A model generated the notes under the pieces. It did no database searches. It was not told the origin of the DNA and saw only the letters and a list, made by a program, of their open reading frames with translations. DNA of 64,000 nucleotides from Calliphora vicina. Lineage: Eukaryota > Arthropoda > Insecta > Diptera > Calliphoridae. Below are positions 34,034 to 46,580 of the stretch, piece by piece; position 1 is the stretch's first letter; each line of letters begins with the position of its first letter. The DNA is taken from positions 27,071,857-27,135,856 of the forward strand of contig NC_088781.1 in the NCBI RefSeq assembly GCF_958450345.1, given 5' to 3'. A program made the translations under genes and the position numbers.

Positions 34034-35574
34034 TGACTTTAAAAAGGTTGGATAATGTTGGTCGAACATTTTTTAGGGTTTCTAATTTAATAGCTGCATT
34101 TGATCGGTATTGTCACACTCTTATCTTGATTGCTGTATGCTATTTGTTTGATCGTAATACAATATAACTACAATGAATTTGGCTATTAAAGTATTGAATT
34201 AAAGTTCTATTATATTACTCAATTTTATACTACTATTGGTATTGAAGTGAATACTTCGATCAAAATATGTGTTATTATTTTGAATATTAAATGAGAATGG
34301 TTATTAACATACAAATTTGGCTATTATTCTTGAAATACTATTTATTGTCGAAAATAATACTACATAAGTTTTTGTTTATTATCTTTTGCTAAATTTAAAA
34401 TTTATTTAAAAAATTTAAGTAGGTTTTAGTTTATTTTTTTTTTTCATTAAAAGTTGTATTAAAGTCGTATATAATTTAATGTATGTATTTAAATTTGACT
34501 AAATATTAAATACGAGTAATTTGACGGTGATGATGTGTTATTGCATGAATTAATGAATTTATTAAAGTTATTGAATTTGCAAATGATATCATACTTATAT
34601 TCAGTTAATAGAATTTTTAATAAATTTTGTTTAATAAGGTTGATACTTATGAAGGATTAATTGAATGAACTAGTTGGATCTACTAGATGGATCTTCAATT
34701 TTTGATGAATTTTAAAATAGAATAGCCTTACTGAAAATGTTATAACATTTTAGATGTTCTTCTAAAGTTCTAAACTTTTCATATGCATATTTATGGAACG
34801 TTTATAACTTTAACCATTTTTTAAAGTTCTTAAGTCAGTTCAATAAAATCCCCATTGATTTTGACCCATCTATTTTGACCACAATAATGTTCTTATATTT
34901 CACTAACCAACTACTTTAATTTAACCTCGATTTGAATGCAAATTTCATTTCAAGAAACTTCAATTATTAGTTTCCTTTATTTCATTTCTCAAAAATTCAA
35001 CACAACACAACCATTTTTCAAATGCATTTCATAGCTAATATAGAAATACTTTTTTATTTCGGCTTAAACTTGAAATCATTCATAAATAAATTATTAAAAC
35101 GTGAGAAATACTGTATAAATTATAAAGAATTTACTCTATGATTAAAACCGCAATTTTATATAATTCTAGTTAAATTGTAGTTTAAACACAAAATTTGTTT
35201 GCAAATTAAGCATCAACATTTATTATTAAAAACAATTATTCTGGCCATGACTTGTTAACAATGTTGTTTTATTTTTTAACAGAACAAAAAATGGTAAAAA
35301 AACATTAAAACAAAATAAAAACCGAAACAAGACCACCTACAAAATACACAAGCAAAAAAAGTAAATAATGTATTGAAATGTATTAATTTAACATTAATCG
35401 GAGTAAACAATGAAAGAGTTAAATATACGTATCATAAGACAGTGCGGCAAATAAATGTGTGGGTACTAGAGAGATATACATATATTGTTCATAACAAATT
35501 GTAATTAATAGTTTGAAAATCGACCAGACTATTGTAGAACTAGAATAGAAAATAGAATAGAACTATTATAGAAT
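34034..35574. other. gene-free AT-rich spacer
   Basis: No coding frame, RNA gene or clear repeat boundary. A TAGGGTTTCTAATTTAATAG block at 34074 resembles that at 33257, so the mini-me-like copy D may sit between duplicated or related sequences. Confidence 0.45.
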
Positions 35575-36240
35575 AAGACTTAGTCTTTAGTATAAGACTT
35601 AGTCTTTAGTATAAGACTTAGTCTTTAGTATAAGACTTAGTCTTTAGTATAAGACTTAGTCTTTAGTATAAGACTTATTCTTTAGTATAAGACTTATTCT
35701 TTAGTATAAGACTTAGTATTTAGTATAAGACTTATTCTTTAGTATAAGACTTAGTCTTTAGTATAAGACTTAGTCTTTAGTATAAGACTTAGTCTTTAGT
35801 ATAAGACTTAGTCTTTAGTATAAGACTTAGTCTTTAGTATAAGACTTAGTATTTAGTATAAGACTTAGTCTTTAGTATAAGACTTAGTCTTTAGTATAAG
35901 ATGTAGTCTTTAGTATAAGACGTAGTCTTTAGTATAAGACGTAGTCTTTAGTATAAGACGTAGTCTTTAGTATAAGACGTAGTCTTTAGTATAAGACTTA
36001 GTCTTTAGTATAAGACGTAGTCTTTGGTATAAGACGTAGTCTTTGGTATAAGACGTAGTCTTTGGTATAAGACTTTTTTTAAGTTTTAATATCTTTATTC
36101 AATATTTCATTTTACATTATGTCTTAAAACTAGACATAGTTTTTGGTATAAGACGTAGTCTTTGGTGTAAGACGTAGTCTTTGGTGTAAGACGTAGTCTT
36201 TGGTGTAAGACGTAGTCTTTAGTATAAGAATCTTAGTATA
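35575..36240 (+). repeat. 19-bp satellite, smaller array
   Basis: About 26 units of TATAAGACTTAGTCTTTAG at 35575-36070, then a 60-bp AT-rich interruption and five or six more units to 36240. Each unit has a near-palindromic AAGACTTAGTCTT centre. The right half is dominated by an AAGACGTAGTCTT variant, so variants are clustered, as expected of local unequal exchange. Confidence 0.95.
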
Positions 36241-38232
36241 AGACATAGAATTTAGTCTTTATAAAATAATTACCCTTTAGTCCTATAAAGTTATATGATT
36301 ATCGCCCCTAACTTAATCGCCCCCGCTATTTAAGCTATTTAATCTACAAAATCTAAATACAACTAAATTCACTTTTAACTCTACATACGGATGGATAAAC
36401 ACAATAAAAAAGAAAAAAACTAAACTGATTTATAATTAAATCCGAAAACAACTCATATTATTTAATTGCAATTTCTCAGAACAAAAAAGCAATAACAACA
36501 AAACCAAAAAAAAGGTTAAAATTAAAAGTGATGAGATAGATGGAGAGAGATTCAACAAAAACCAAATTAAAATATTCAGTTAAAAGCAACAACAAAACGC
36601 ACATTTTTTAACACTATTTCATAAACAAATTGCTAAAGCAATTGATGAAGCAATTTTGAACACACCAACAGCAGAGAAGCAACAGCAGCAGCAGCATCAA
36701 TCAGTAACAAAAAAACAACAACATGCTAAGGGAATTTATCAAATCACTATTAAAGGCAGCTACGGGCATGGATTGCTGCTGCAACCGTAACTACAATGAA
36801 TTGAATTAACTTGAATGAGTGAGAGATACTGTGGTATCGAATGGAGAATAAGTAATAGTAGTGATAAATAGTGAAATAATTATTGGTGTGATAAAAACAA
36901 AACGATATTCTGCTGTCAGAATAAAAGCAAAGCTAAATATTTCGTCATGTTGGTTTAATATACAACTAAATATTATGTGGTTCTCACAGTATTCTGAATT
37001 AGTTGAGAGTTTCTTATTTATTTCATATTCTTCCATATGGAATGCTGTATTTTTCTTACAAAATTTATTGTAAAATTCCACTGTGCAACATAAAAAACCA
37101 CTTTTAATGTTTTACAACTAAATGTGGCTAAATTTATTAAAATATAAAAAAATGCATAACACACACAACATCAATTGCTGCTGCTGTTATTGGCAACTTA
37201 ATATGTTGCTGACTGGCTGGCATGTTGGTCCGGTTATTTAGTTGGCTGATTTGTTTCTGTTGTTGTCATGTTTTATAGTGGTTGTAGAAACAACACTAGC
37301 TTTTTTTATTTTTTTGCGTTTATTGCTGTTGTCTGGTGATGATGCGTCGACAAAGAACGTTGTCGGCTTTTATTGTTTTTATTTTATTGTTGTTGCTGGC
37401 TTATTGTATCCTAAAGAATTCAAGTGAATCATGGCGTTTTAATATATTTTAGCTACTTTAGTCAATATTGTTTTTTTTTCATTAAATTCAAAGAAATGAA
37501 GCAAATACATTTTTAGTTCTCGTTGTTGGGGTTTGCTTTTACTTTTTTGTTAATATTTTATAGTTCTCACAGGATTCTAAATTAACCAATAAACTGACTA
37601 TTTTGAAGTGATTTTGGGAGGTGACAAGATGTAGTAGATCCAGTTAAGTTGAGTTTTATTCGAAATAGAAACAATTATCCTATTGGATATAGAATGCTGT
37701 CTCTTTGTTACCAAAAGTTTCCTAAGTAGTTCCAGTGATATGTAAATCACAGCTGTAAGATATTTAACCTTTGCCATTAGTGATTTAACCCTTTTATGAC
37801 CGAATTTATTTAGCTTTTTTATTAGCTCATACTGTAGTTGTTATAGACATAATAAGCATTAAATAATTTAATACTACACCTATATTTTCTGATTTATTGG
37901 CCACAAAAGGGTTAAAAAAAATCAATTGTATGAATGCATTCAATCGATTTTATATTAAATATAATGAAATTATAACTGAATCTTTATATAGAGAGCATGA
38001 GCCATACACATTCCTTGAATTTAACATACATGTACAGTAGGATGGCCCTTATTTTGCACTTTTTGTTTTCCTCCATCTAGAAATTCAGCATTTTATCAAA
38101 ATCGGATAACAAGTTTTAGGTCAAAGCATCAACAAAAAATGTAATTTAAAATTGTTTTTGTATTTAATTTACCCATAGCAGTTTATATATAAAATATACA
38201 AAATTTCTGACATCGACAACACATTATAATAT
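36241..38232. other. gene-free region with A/C-rich, CAG- and GTTGTTG-rich stretches
   Basis: At 36400-36740 the composition shifts to AACAACAAAAC and CAGCAGCAGCAGC runs, which in flies is typical of untranslated exons or intronic enhancer DNA. The frame starting ATG at 36723 encodes only 28 codons and has no splice support. I report no gene here. Confidence 0.4.
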
Positions 38233-38640
38233 TGTTACGTTTTAACCTTTTCAAAACGCTGGTTTATTTAGCTGGTTTTAGTAGTTTAAAAATTGTAACA
38301 ACTCTTTATTTATTTAAAATGTACAACAACCACAGAATTAAATAGTCACTCAATGTTTTTTATACACGTTTGTAAATTCGCAGAAATACAGACACAATTT
38401 ATAATGTACACGAATTTACTTGAAAAACACAACACACATTAAGGCACTCAGTTGATGTTTATTCTAAAAGCGTCTCTGATAAACTCACTAACGACTGCAA
38501 CCTCTGTCACTATTTATAACACTGCATTACCATCTAGAAAGCTCTATTTCTACAATGTTCTTTAACTGAATATTCGAATTCGAATATACGGTCGCAGCAA
38601 ACAGCGTTGCCAACTTACGATCAATGGTCAACTGAAAGCT
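38233..38640 (-). mobile_element. LTR-like repeat, copy 1 (possible solo LTR)
   Basis: Read on the minus strand it has a TTATAAATAGTG TATA-type promoter, then AATAAATAAAGAGTTGTTAC with a polyadenylation signal, and ends AACGTAACA. The terminal forward text TGTTACG and CA-type end fit an LTR. It also contains an 18-bp palindrome ATATTCGAATTCGAATAT. No internal retroelement genes are next to it. The second copy is at 48817. Boundaries at the right are approximate. Confidence 0.5.
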
Positions 38641-38885
38641 TTTAATTTCACATTGTTTCTTTGGGTTGCTCAATTTTAAAGTTTTAGAACATTATTAATC
38701 CTTTTATATATTGGTTCAAAATTTATCATGACTGCAAAGATAGATATCTATACTAAAAACGATTAAAAATATAAAATACGTGAAATTTGTTTATTAAAAT
38801 TTGTTTTTATTTTATTGGACCATAACTATTAAATCAATAATTTTTGAATGAATTTTTGAATCATTTATAGAATAAATTGCAATTA
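38641..38885. other. gene-free spacer
   Basis: AT-rich; nothing supported. Confidence 0.4.
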
Positions 38886-39573
38886 TAGCCTTCATCTTGA
38901 GTGTGCAAGGGTATATATAAGTTTGGCATTCCGTTTGTAAGTTCTACATTTTTCATTTGCGACCCCACAAAGTTCTATATATATTCTGGATCGGTATAGA
39001 TAGCGAAGTCGATATAGCCATGTACGTCTATTCGTCTGTCCGTCGCTATGTTGGAACCAACTTTCCGTAGCCCCCAAATAACTTACAAACATGATTGATA
39101 CATCAATATGTATATATTTCTCCCGGCTCGATTGCTATTTAAAATCGAAAAAATCGGCGCACAAATGGCTGAGATATAAGGAAAAAAACCTAAACAAACT
39201 CGATTTTTGGCCTATTTTTGATCTATATCTGGATTACTAAGTCATAAATATAGACAAAATCGAAAGCAACGATGTATATAAGGCTATAGTAATTTAGACC
39301 TACAATGGTTACAAAATCGGGAAAAATATTGTTTAACCTGAATTTTTTTAACAAAAACATTTTTCTTTCATAATTTTGGTGACTAATAAGTTTAAAAAAA
39401 TAAAACAAAATTTGGAAAAAATTAATAAAAAACATTTAGAAAAAAATAAAAAAAAATTCGGAAAAAAAAATTCAAAAACAATTTTGAAAAAAAAAAAATA
39501 AATATTCTTAAAATATAATTTGATGAAGGGTATATAAGATTCGTCACAGCCGAATATAGCTCTCTTACTTGTT
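38886..39573 (-). mobile_element. mini-me-like element, copy E
   Basis: On the minus strand it runs from ACAAGTAAGAGAGCTATATT to the TTATAGCC/TTGCACACTC tail. It contains the CGACCCCACAAAG core and a short GTCY run (TCTGTCCGTCG). Confidence 0.7.
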
Positions 39574-39960
39574 ATACCCTTCACCTTCGTGAGAAGGTGA
39601 AGTTTGCTATTTAAAATCAGCAAAATCGGTCCATAAATAACGGAGATATGAGCAAAAAACCGGGACAACCTCGATTTTTGACCTATTTTTTCTCTATATC
39701 TGGATTACTAAGTCATTAATATAGACAATATGGATATCTACTGATAGATATTTCAAAGTCCATTGCAACGATGTAGATAAGGCTATAGTAAGTTGGACCT
39801 ACAATGGGTCAAAATCGGGAAAAATATTTCTTAACCCGAATTTATTTTTAAAAAAAATTAGAAAACTATTTAAAAAAAAAAATTTTTTAAAAACTATTGA
39901 AATAAAAAATTAAATTTTGTTTATATAAAAATATTTATTTTATATTAAAAAATTAATTGA
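39574..39960 (-). mobile_element. mini-me-like element, copy F, internally deleted
   Basis: Abuts copy E. It has the TATACCCTTCACCTTCGTGA tail, but the core and microsatellite seed are missing: AGAAGGTGAAG joins directly to the AGTTTGCTATTTAAAATCAG interior. The outer end is also lost in AT-rich sequence. Confidence 0.65.
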
Positions 39961-40669
39961 ATTGAAATTTTACTGAATTGTTTAATACACTTTAAATTTC
40001 AGATAAAATAAATCTCGATTCTTTAATAAAATGGTCCTGATCGTGATTCTAAGCTATTTCGAAATCAAGACATTCAATGGATTTAAATAGACTTTTGGGT
40101 AACTTTTTAAATCTTCCAAGAGTTTTGCGATATTTATTATAATTAAAAACTTAATGTAAAAATTAGAATTCCTTTCCATTTAATCATCGATGAATTCGTT
40201 TAAATTTGAATTAAATTATTTATTTGGATAAAACGAATTTGAATTCATGATGAATTCACTCAAATTTTAATTCTATTCATCACCAAAGTATACTTCAGAA
40301 AATAATGAAAACAATTTTTGGCGAAAAAAATTTTTGATGAAAAAAAATTGTTTAAAAAATTTGTGGTTAGAAAAATTTTTAGTGAAAAAAATTTTGTATG
40401 AAAAAAAATCATGATGGAAAATTACAGCCATTTTGGGCCGAATTTCTCAATTTTAAATAGTAACCGAAACAGGCGCGGATCCAGAGGGAGTGAAATAGGA
40501 AATACCCCCCCCCAAAACCGAAAAGTTTTCATATAAAAAAAGGAATAAAAAGAAAAATGTAGAACAAATTTTATTTTTTCCTCCCAAAAATGTTTGGCCT
40601 GGAACCGCGCATGAACCGAATACATTTTATATTAATGAATCAATCATGACTGTACGTTATTTAAAGGCT

Positions 40670-40770
40670 TCGATAGGTTGATTTCAACATACAGTACATG
40701 GCTATATCGCCTTGGCTAGCTAAAACGATCCAGAATATATGTATGTATATACTTTATGGAATCGAAAAAA
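40670..40770 (+). mobile_element. mini-me-like fragment
   Basis: Contains GATTTCAACATACAGTACAT, GATCCAGAATATATG and TATATACTTTATGG, the core segment of the family, with neither end. Confidence 0.55.
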
Positions 40771-41017
40771 GGGTCTTTCATCAAGCTTCCTATCTTTAAA
40801 TTTGAATAAAACAAAGTGTGTGTGAGATATCCAAATTTTGTATTCGTTTTTCAATATTTAAATTTAGAACGTTTTTGATCCAAAAAACGAATCTTGAAAT
40901 AAAAAATGCAAACGCTAAACTTTATTCGATTTTGCTCAAATTTTAAGCATTTGGTTTTTAGATAACGAAAAATGGAAGCATATAAAATTTAAGAAGTTCC
41001 AAATAAGGACCACCCTA

Positions 41018-42638
41018 ATGCACAAGACAGCATGTGTGGAACAAAAGTGAAAAAAAGGAAGAAAAGAATTGAGTAAGTACTACTACCAACCAGTTGAAAA
41101 GAATTCTTCTCACAGAATATTCTTTTTGTATGAAACTAAAATGTTGTAAAACAACAAGCAGCAGTAGCAGCAGCAGCGTATTTAACGGAAACTATTAAAA
41201 TTCCTTTTCATGAAAATCTCAAATACATCTTGTTTTTTTGTACAACTAAAGTTTATTGGCAAAACACAAAGTTGCACGGGAAAGAAGAAAAAATTAAATG
41301 AAAGAAAAACTCTTAACAAGTTCTTGTATGCAATTTATAGAAAAAAATAAAGAAAAAAGAAAAATCGTTTCTATATAACGAACTTTTTTTGTGTTGTTGT
41401 ATTTTACAACAGCAACAACAACAACAACCTACTGCTATGACCTAATTTAGTTTTCATAAAAGGACAAAAAGAAAAACAAAAAAATAAACTTCAATGAATT
41501 TATATCCTTGTTGTTTCTGCATCATGTTTTCATGCTGTACATTTGTTTCTGTATAAATTATCTCTTCCTCATTTTGTTGCAAATTGCAAACAACATATTT
41601 TTGCTTTTGGATAATAAATAATTATTTAGTTAAAGCCATAAAAAAGAAGAGCAAAATCACATGATTCATAAATAGTGACAATAAATGCAAATAACTTGAG
41701 ACAAGTCTATTAAAAATTAAAAATTATGTAGAGAGCTGCTATAGAAATAAAAAAAAATAAATAAAACAAGAAAATTGATGTCAAAAAGCCACTTTTATTG
41801 CTGCTATTATTGCCATACCCTGCTACTACTTCTCTGTATATTGTTAACAAAGCGTTAACAATTACGCTATTGTCAGCTAAATTCCTTTATAGTTGTATTT
41901 TATCGTTTTCTCTTTTCGCTATTTTCTCGCAAATACTCGTACCCCATTTTTAAACTGTTAGATTCATAGATAAACGTACTTCAGATTTCATTCATCTTTT
42001 ATGATGACGCTGAATGTTGCTAATGATAATGACGATGGCAGCATTGATGTTGATGGACAGTGGGTTTGATGGGTGTTTTACCTTATTTGTTTCAAAGAAC
42101 GACATAAAATCTATGGTAGTTAGCGATAGAAACTGGCTTTTTAAAAAGTATGAATATTTTTCTTTTTAATATCTATCGCTGAGCTGTAACCTTGATTATC
42201 AGTTAATTAAATTATTAAAATTGTAGCATAGTTCTCTCTTTGAGAGATTTAATTAAAGCAGCAGTAAATATTTTACATAAGTACTAAATGTTTGTGTTAT
42301 AAGCTGGCATTCAATATTCTAAAAAAAATTATTACTAAACTTCTACAATTACGGGAAAGCCTCGATGTCAGTTATCTCGATGTAAGTCGGTCATTGGGTT
42401 CAATTTTGTGGCGCTTAATTGAAATTTAAGAATTAATTTTTTTATAATTACTGATATTGGCTAAAACTAGATAAAATTCTACATAAATATATGTAACTTC
42501 AATGATCTAAGTTGTTTATATATTCCGTAGTATGCTGTCAAAGTTAGCTAAATATTGCCGACAGACATTTCTTTATTTGTTTGTCTATGACTTATAGGCG
42601 CATAAACTACAGGACCCATGCTCTTGCAATGTTTACTT
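41018..42638. other. gene-free region with simple repeats
   Basis: Contains CAGCAGCAGC-like (41155-41185) and ACAACAACAACAAC (41407-41425) runs. No frame or splice structure is supported. Confidence 0.45.
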
Positions 42639-43045
42639 TAGAGTATCCAAAACCGAAAACCGGTCAACCGGTTTTTTCATCTTTGTAAACTCCACCGGTT
42701 TCGGTTTTTTGACAAATCGGTTTTTATAAGACGGTTAACCGATTTTAATGAAACATATTTTCTAAAGCTCATTCAAACATATTTATGAAATACTTTGATA
42801 CCATTTTTAAAAATATTGATTTATTTGATAGAAAATTGTAGCATTTGACAACATTTCGTAAAAGATATAAAATAATTGCATAAATAATTCAAAAATGCTA
42901 AATTTCCATTAAATAAAAATTTAATATAAACCGGTTAACCGGTTTTTTTAAAAGAAAATAATCGAAACCGGTTTTTTCAAAAACACACTTTATTGGTTAA
43001 ATCGGAAACCGGTTTTTTAAATTTGCCGGTTTTTTGGACACTCTA
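42639..43045. mobile_element. hAT-type MITE made of AACCGG motifs
   Basis: Ends TAGAGTATCCAAAACCGAAA and (reverse complement) TAGAGTGTCCAAAAAACCGG, flanked by GTTTACTT at 42631-42638 and GTTTACTG at 43046-43053, a 7/8 match for an 8-bp target duplication. The body repeats CCGGTTAACCGGTTTTTT-like blocks. No transposase. Confidence 0.8.
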
Positions 43046-43619
43046 GTTTACTGCATGTTTCTCAATATCTGGAAGTAACAATAGGATACTTTTTATTATG
43101 TAATTTCTAGTGGGCGTGACACTTCCCATAAAAAGTAAATAGTTTTAATGAAATATCTGGTGAAATATAATTGTGAAAGGTGCAAAATTTAGCGGAATAC
43201 TTTGGTACGATTGTGTTCTCCTTGGCTGATAATGGGCGGAATTGTAAAAATGGGCATGACACCACCCATAATATCTGCAGAACTACAATACAATTGAGAG
43301 AGCCTTCAAACATTATACGAATCAATTTCTAGTTAGTGCATGAAAAAATGGGACGGATCGGAAAATGGGAGTGTTCCTAATTTGGCGGAAAATGGGCGGT
43401 GTTTTAACTCATATACAATGTAAATCCTTAATTTCGAATATCTTAAGAACTATAATCCTAAAATTCTTGGCTGTATGACTTAAAATTTCGAGATTTACAA
43501 TCTTTTGAACGCTATTTTTGTTTTCAATAACTTATATGTCATTTTGAAGGGTTTACATATGTCATTTATTCTCACTTAGTTATTAAACATTATAATGTAA
43601 ACAACAAAGTTTTCTTTTG
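43046..43619. other. spacer with GGGCGG-type repeats
   Basis: Contains recurring GTGGGCGTGACAC, AATGGGCGGAAT and AATGGGCGGTG phrases (43110-43400), probably a short degenerate repeat. Sequence from 43540 also occurs near 19700 on the other strand, which is the 5' leader of the mariner family. Confidence 0.4.
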
Positions 43620-44560
43620 CTTCGAAAATTTCGAATTTTGTACCAACGAAGTTTTGCTTTACTTCTTTAATTTGAAAAAAATGTGCCGCTGATTGCTAAC
43701 CTAAGATTATGGTGAATGTGTTTCATCGCACAGAAAATGAAAATCGCCAACGTCAGTAAAACAATTTTGAAGGCCAATAACTGGATCCATTACTTCGTGA
43801 AGATTGTTGTCAAACTCAACAAAAGCTTAAAAAATCATTGGGAGCTACTCAATCAGCAATTTCAAAACATTTGCAAGCAGTTGGATAATCCAAAAGCAGG
43901 TAAATTGGTTATCATGCGAATTGAAGCTGAGAGACCTTGAAAGAGGATTTTGTATGCCTTGAAAGAGGAATTTGAAATGCTGCTTGAAAGCTATTCAAGA
44001 AAATCATTTTTGCTTGCAATGAAAAATGGATCCATCATCGTATGTGAATCCTGGCCAACCTACCGAATCAACACCAAAACCAAATATCTTTGGCGCTAAG
44101 GTACTTCGCTGTATTTGGAGGGAGCGAAACGGTACTATTTATTATGAGCTGCTGAAATCTAGCAAGACCATCACAGGGAACCTGAACCGAATGCAACTGA
44201 TTCGTTTGAAGCGATCATTGGCCGAAAAACACACAGAATATGCGGCCAGACATGAAACTGTCATCCTGATAATACTCGACTAGATATTGCAATTCCTATT
44301 AAAAAGTATTTAGAATGAAGTTTTTGGAAAGTTTTGCTTCACCCGCTTTATAGTCCAGACCGTGCCCCATCCGACTACTATTTGTTTCGATCGATGCAGA
44401 ACGCTCTCTCTGAGATATGCATCACTTTGGAACAGAGTATCAGATATTAGTTTGATTCATTCTTGGCTTCAAAAAATGAGCAGTTCTTTTGGCTCGGAAT
44501 CCATATGTTGCCAGAAAAAAGGGAAAATGTCATAGCTAGCAATGGCCAATACTTTGAATA
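43620..44560 (+). pseudogene. mariner transposase relic
   Basis: Reads, with frameshifts, AKNVPLIANLRLW at the start region, then FDTEDENRQ-like sequence, KIVVKLNKSLKNHWE in a shifted frame, NPGQPTESTPKPNIFGAKVL, CIWRERNGTIYYELL and RMQLIRLKRSL. The catalytic WWD has become WRE. HPLYSPDRAPSDYYLFRSMQ (third catalytic box) and SEQFFWLGIHMLPEK follow near 44330-44520. The span is near full length, but several frameshifts and the WRE change make it inactive. Confidence 0.85.
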
Positions 44561-44659
44561 AATATATCTTCTACAAATGTTTTAAAATAAAAGCTAAAAC
44601 TAACTTAGACAGTTTTGAAAAAGTACGGGATTCTACTTGAAAAATCTGAGAAAATATGT

Positions 44660-46580
44660 ATGTCAAAAACTTAGACCCTAAGAAAACAGATTATAGTCTC
44701 TGGAAAGCAGTGAAAAATATTTTGTATATGAGTCACCCATATGTCTCCAGAACGGAAAATGGGCAAACAATACTAACATTATAAATAATGTGGTGCCACT
44801 CGATGATAAGTAAACATCCCAACTCAGCACTAAGAATTATTTTGTTCATCTTTAACTCGATACTACGTATAGGGTATTTACTAGGGTATTCAATTAATCG
44901 GGTTTCTGATTTAATCGGTTAATCGAGCAAATAATTAATCGGGGTTTAGATTTATTCGGTTAATAATCGGTTAATTTCAAATTATTCGATTAACGGAATA
45001 ATATCTATTTTAATTTTAAATTGAAAATACAACCACGAATTTTGTGTACAAAAACATAAAAAACAAACAAAACATAACAATTCAACCAAAAATAATAGCA
45101 AATATGGTATTTAAAATCCTTTTTGTATACACCTGTGAGTTTTTTTTAGGATTTTAGTGAGATCTTCTGAAATGATCTTTTAAACGATTTTTTTTCTTTA
45201 GAATTAATAAAACTTGACTTTGATAAAACTCTCTCGCTGATTGTAGATGTTGGAGAAATCGAAGGCATGATAAACAATATCCAATATCTCAGTTCTTTTT
45301 TTTAGTTTTATCTAAGAATATAAAATCCTTCGTTATACCATTGGAGTCCTTTTTGGATTGTTTTAGATTTGGAATATTTTAAATATTTTCGTTAAGTTCT
45401 GATAAAAGACTCCTTTCAAAAAAAGTTTCGTCTATACATGTAAATACAAACAAAGTTTCAAATACATGTAAATACAGTTGTTATACTCGCTAAACATGTT
45501 TCATTGATGTTCGAAAAATATGTAATTTTAATTTCACATTTGTATTGGAATTAAAACGGAATAATAAAAACAAAAAAATATGTTAAAGTGCAAAAAAATA
45601 GAATTTCGGTTAATCGGTTAATCGACACAAATTAATCGGTTTATTTGTTATTTGAAAATCGACAATTTCAAATTATTCGAACAGTTAACCGTCCAAAATT
45701 AATCGGTTAACCGATTAACGGTTAATCGATTGAATACCCTAGTATTTACCAAAACCGGGAAAATGTGACACTCAAGTGACATCCTACCGTATATTCTCGA
45801 TACTTTTTGAAAAGTTGCTGTTTGAAATCCTTATAGTACACCTAAACGATAATTGCATTATTCCTGTCCATCAATTTGGTATCAGAAGGAAGCACAGTAC
45901 TATCGAACAGGTACATCGAATAACTACTTTCATCCGGAAAACCTTCGAGAGCAAGCAGTATTGCTCTGCATTAGTTATAAACATATCTCAAGCTCTCGAA
46001 GTCTGGCACGATGGACTAAGTAATACACAAAATTATTAGATTACTACCTGCGAATGTACAAAAAGTATATACATACTATAAAGATCATTCCAAATCATAT
46101 TAAAATATGTGATCTCTTCACGTCGAAAATATCAGCTGGTGTGCGCCAGGGAAGTATTATATTGCCATTCCAATATATTTAATATACTTTAGATATGTCT
46201 ACGACCGCACTGAAATCTACATTTCAGACGAAATCGTTTTTGTAAGCATACATGAAAACCCCTCAATGGCTTCCTAACAACTCCATTCTCATATCAGCGA
46301 ATTGGAAAAATGGCTGGACAAATGGAAGATAAAAGTCAATTCAACAATATGTACTCACGTTACATATTTATCCTCCCATACAGATAAACAATATCAAAAT
46401 TCCAGAACAGAGCCATGAGAGATATCTTGAGATATACACCTTGATCGCCACTTAACATATACCCACCATGTTGAAGCAAAGGTTAAATCTAAAACTTTGT
46501 TTGCAACATTTATTCTTAATAAACTCACTGTTCCTTTGATATTGCACATATCCATAAACATCCACACTCTTGAAATAAAT
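44660..46580 (+). pseudogene. jockey-type non-LTR reverse transcriptase relic, split by a hAT
   Basis: At 44665-44760 the frame reads DPKKTDYSLWKAVKNI and VSRTENGQ, the linker between endonuclease and reverse transcriptase in jockey-clade elements. After the hAT at 44882-45741 it continues PKPGK, VTSYRIFSILFEKLL, HQFGIRRKHSTIEQVHRIT, YCSALVINISQALEVWHDGL (first catalytic block; the usual Asp is Asn) and SAGVRQGSI. The YxDD/FADD box is degraded to ADE with a frameshift near 46228, followed by HENPSMAS, LEKWLDKWKIKVNS and HLDRHLTYTHHVEAKVKS. Endonuclease and 3' tail are not visible. Inactive. Confidence 0.85.
44882..45741. mobile_element. hAT-type MITE with 8-bp target duplication
   Basis: Ends TAGGGTATTCAATTAATCGG and (reverse complement) TAGGGTATTCAATCGATTAA, flanked by perfect GTATTTAC at 44874-44881 and 45742-45749. 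The subterminal regions repeat TTAATCGGTTAATCG blocks. No transposase. It sits inside the jockey-type relic. Confidence 0.88.

Noticed and set aside
35575..36240. Regularly spaced repeats that resemble a CRISPR array
   Set aside because: The units are head to tail with no unique spacers, and the window is eukaryotic.
36723..36809. 28-codon ATG frame with a CCC cysteine run in an A/C-rich region
   Set aside because: Too short, no splice donor, and no homologue that I recognise. It could be part of an untranslated exon, but nothing shows it.
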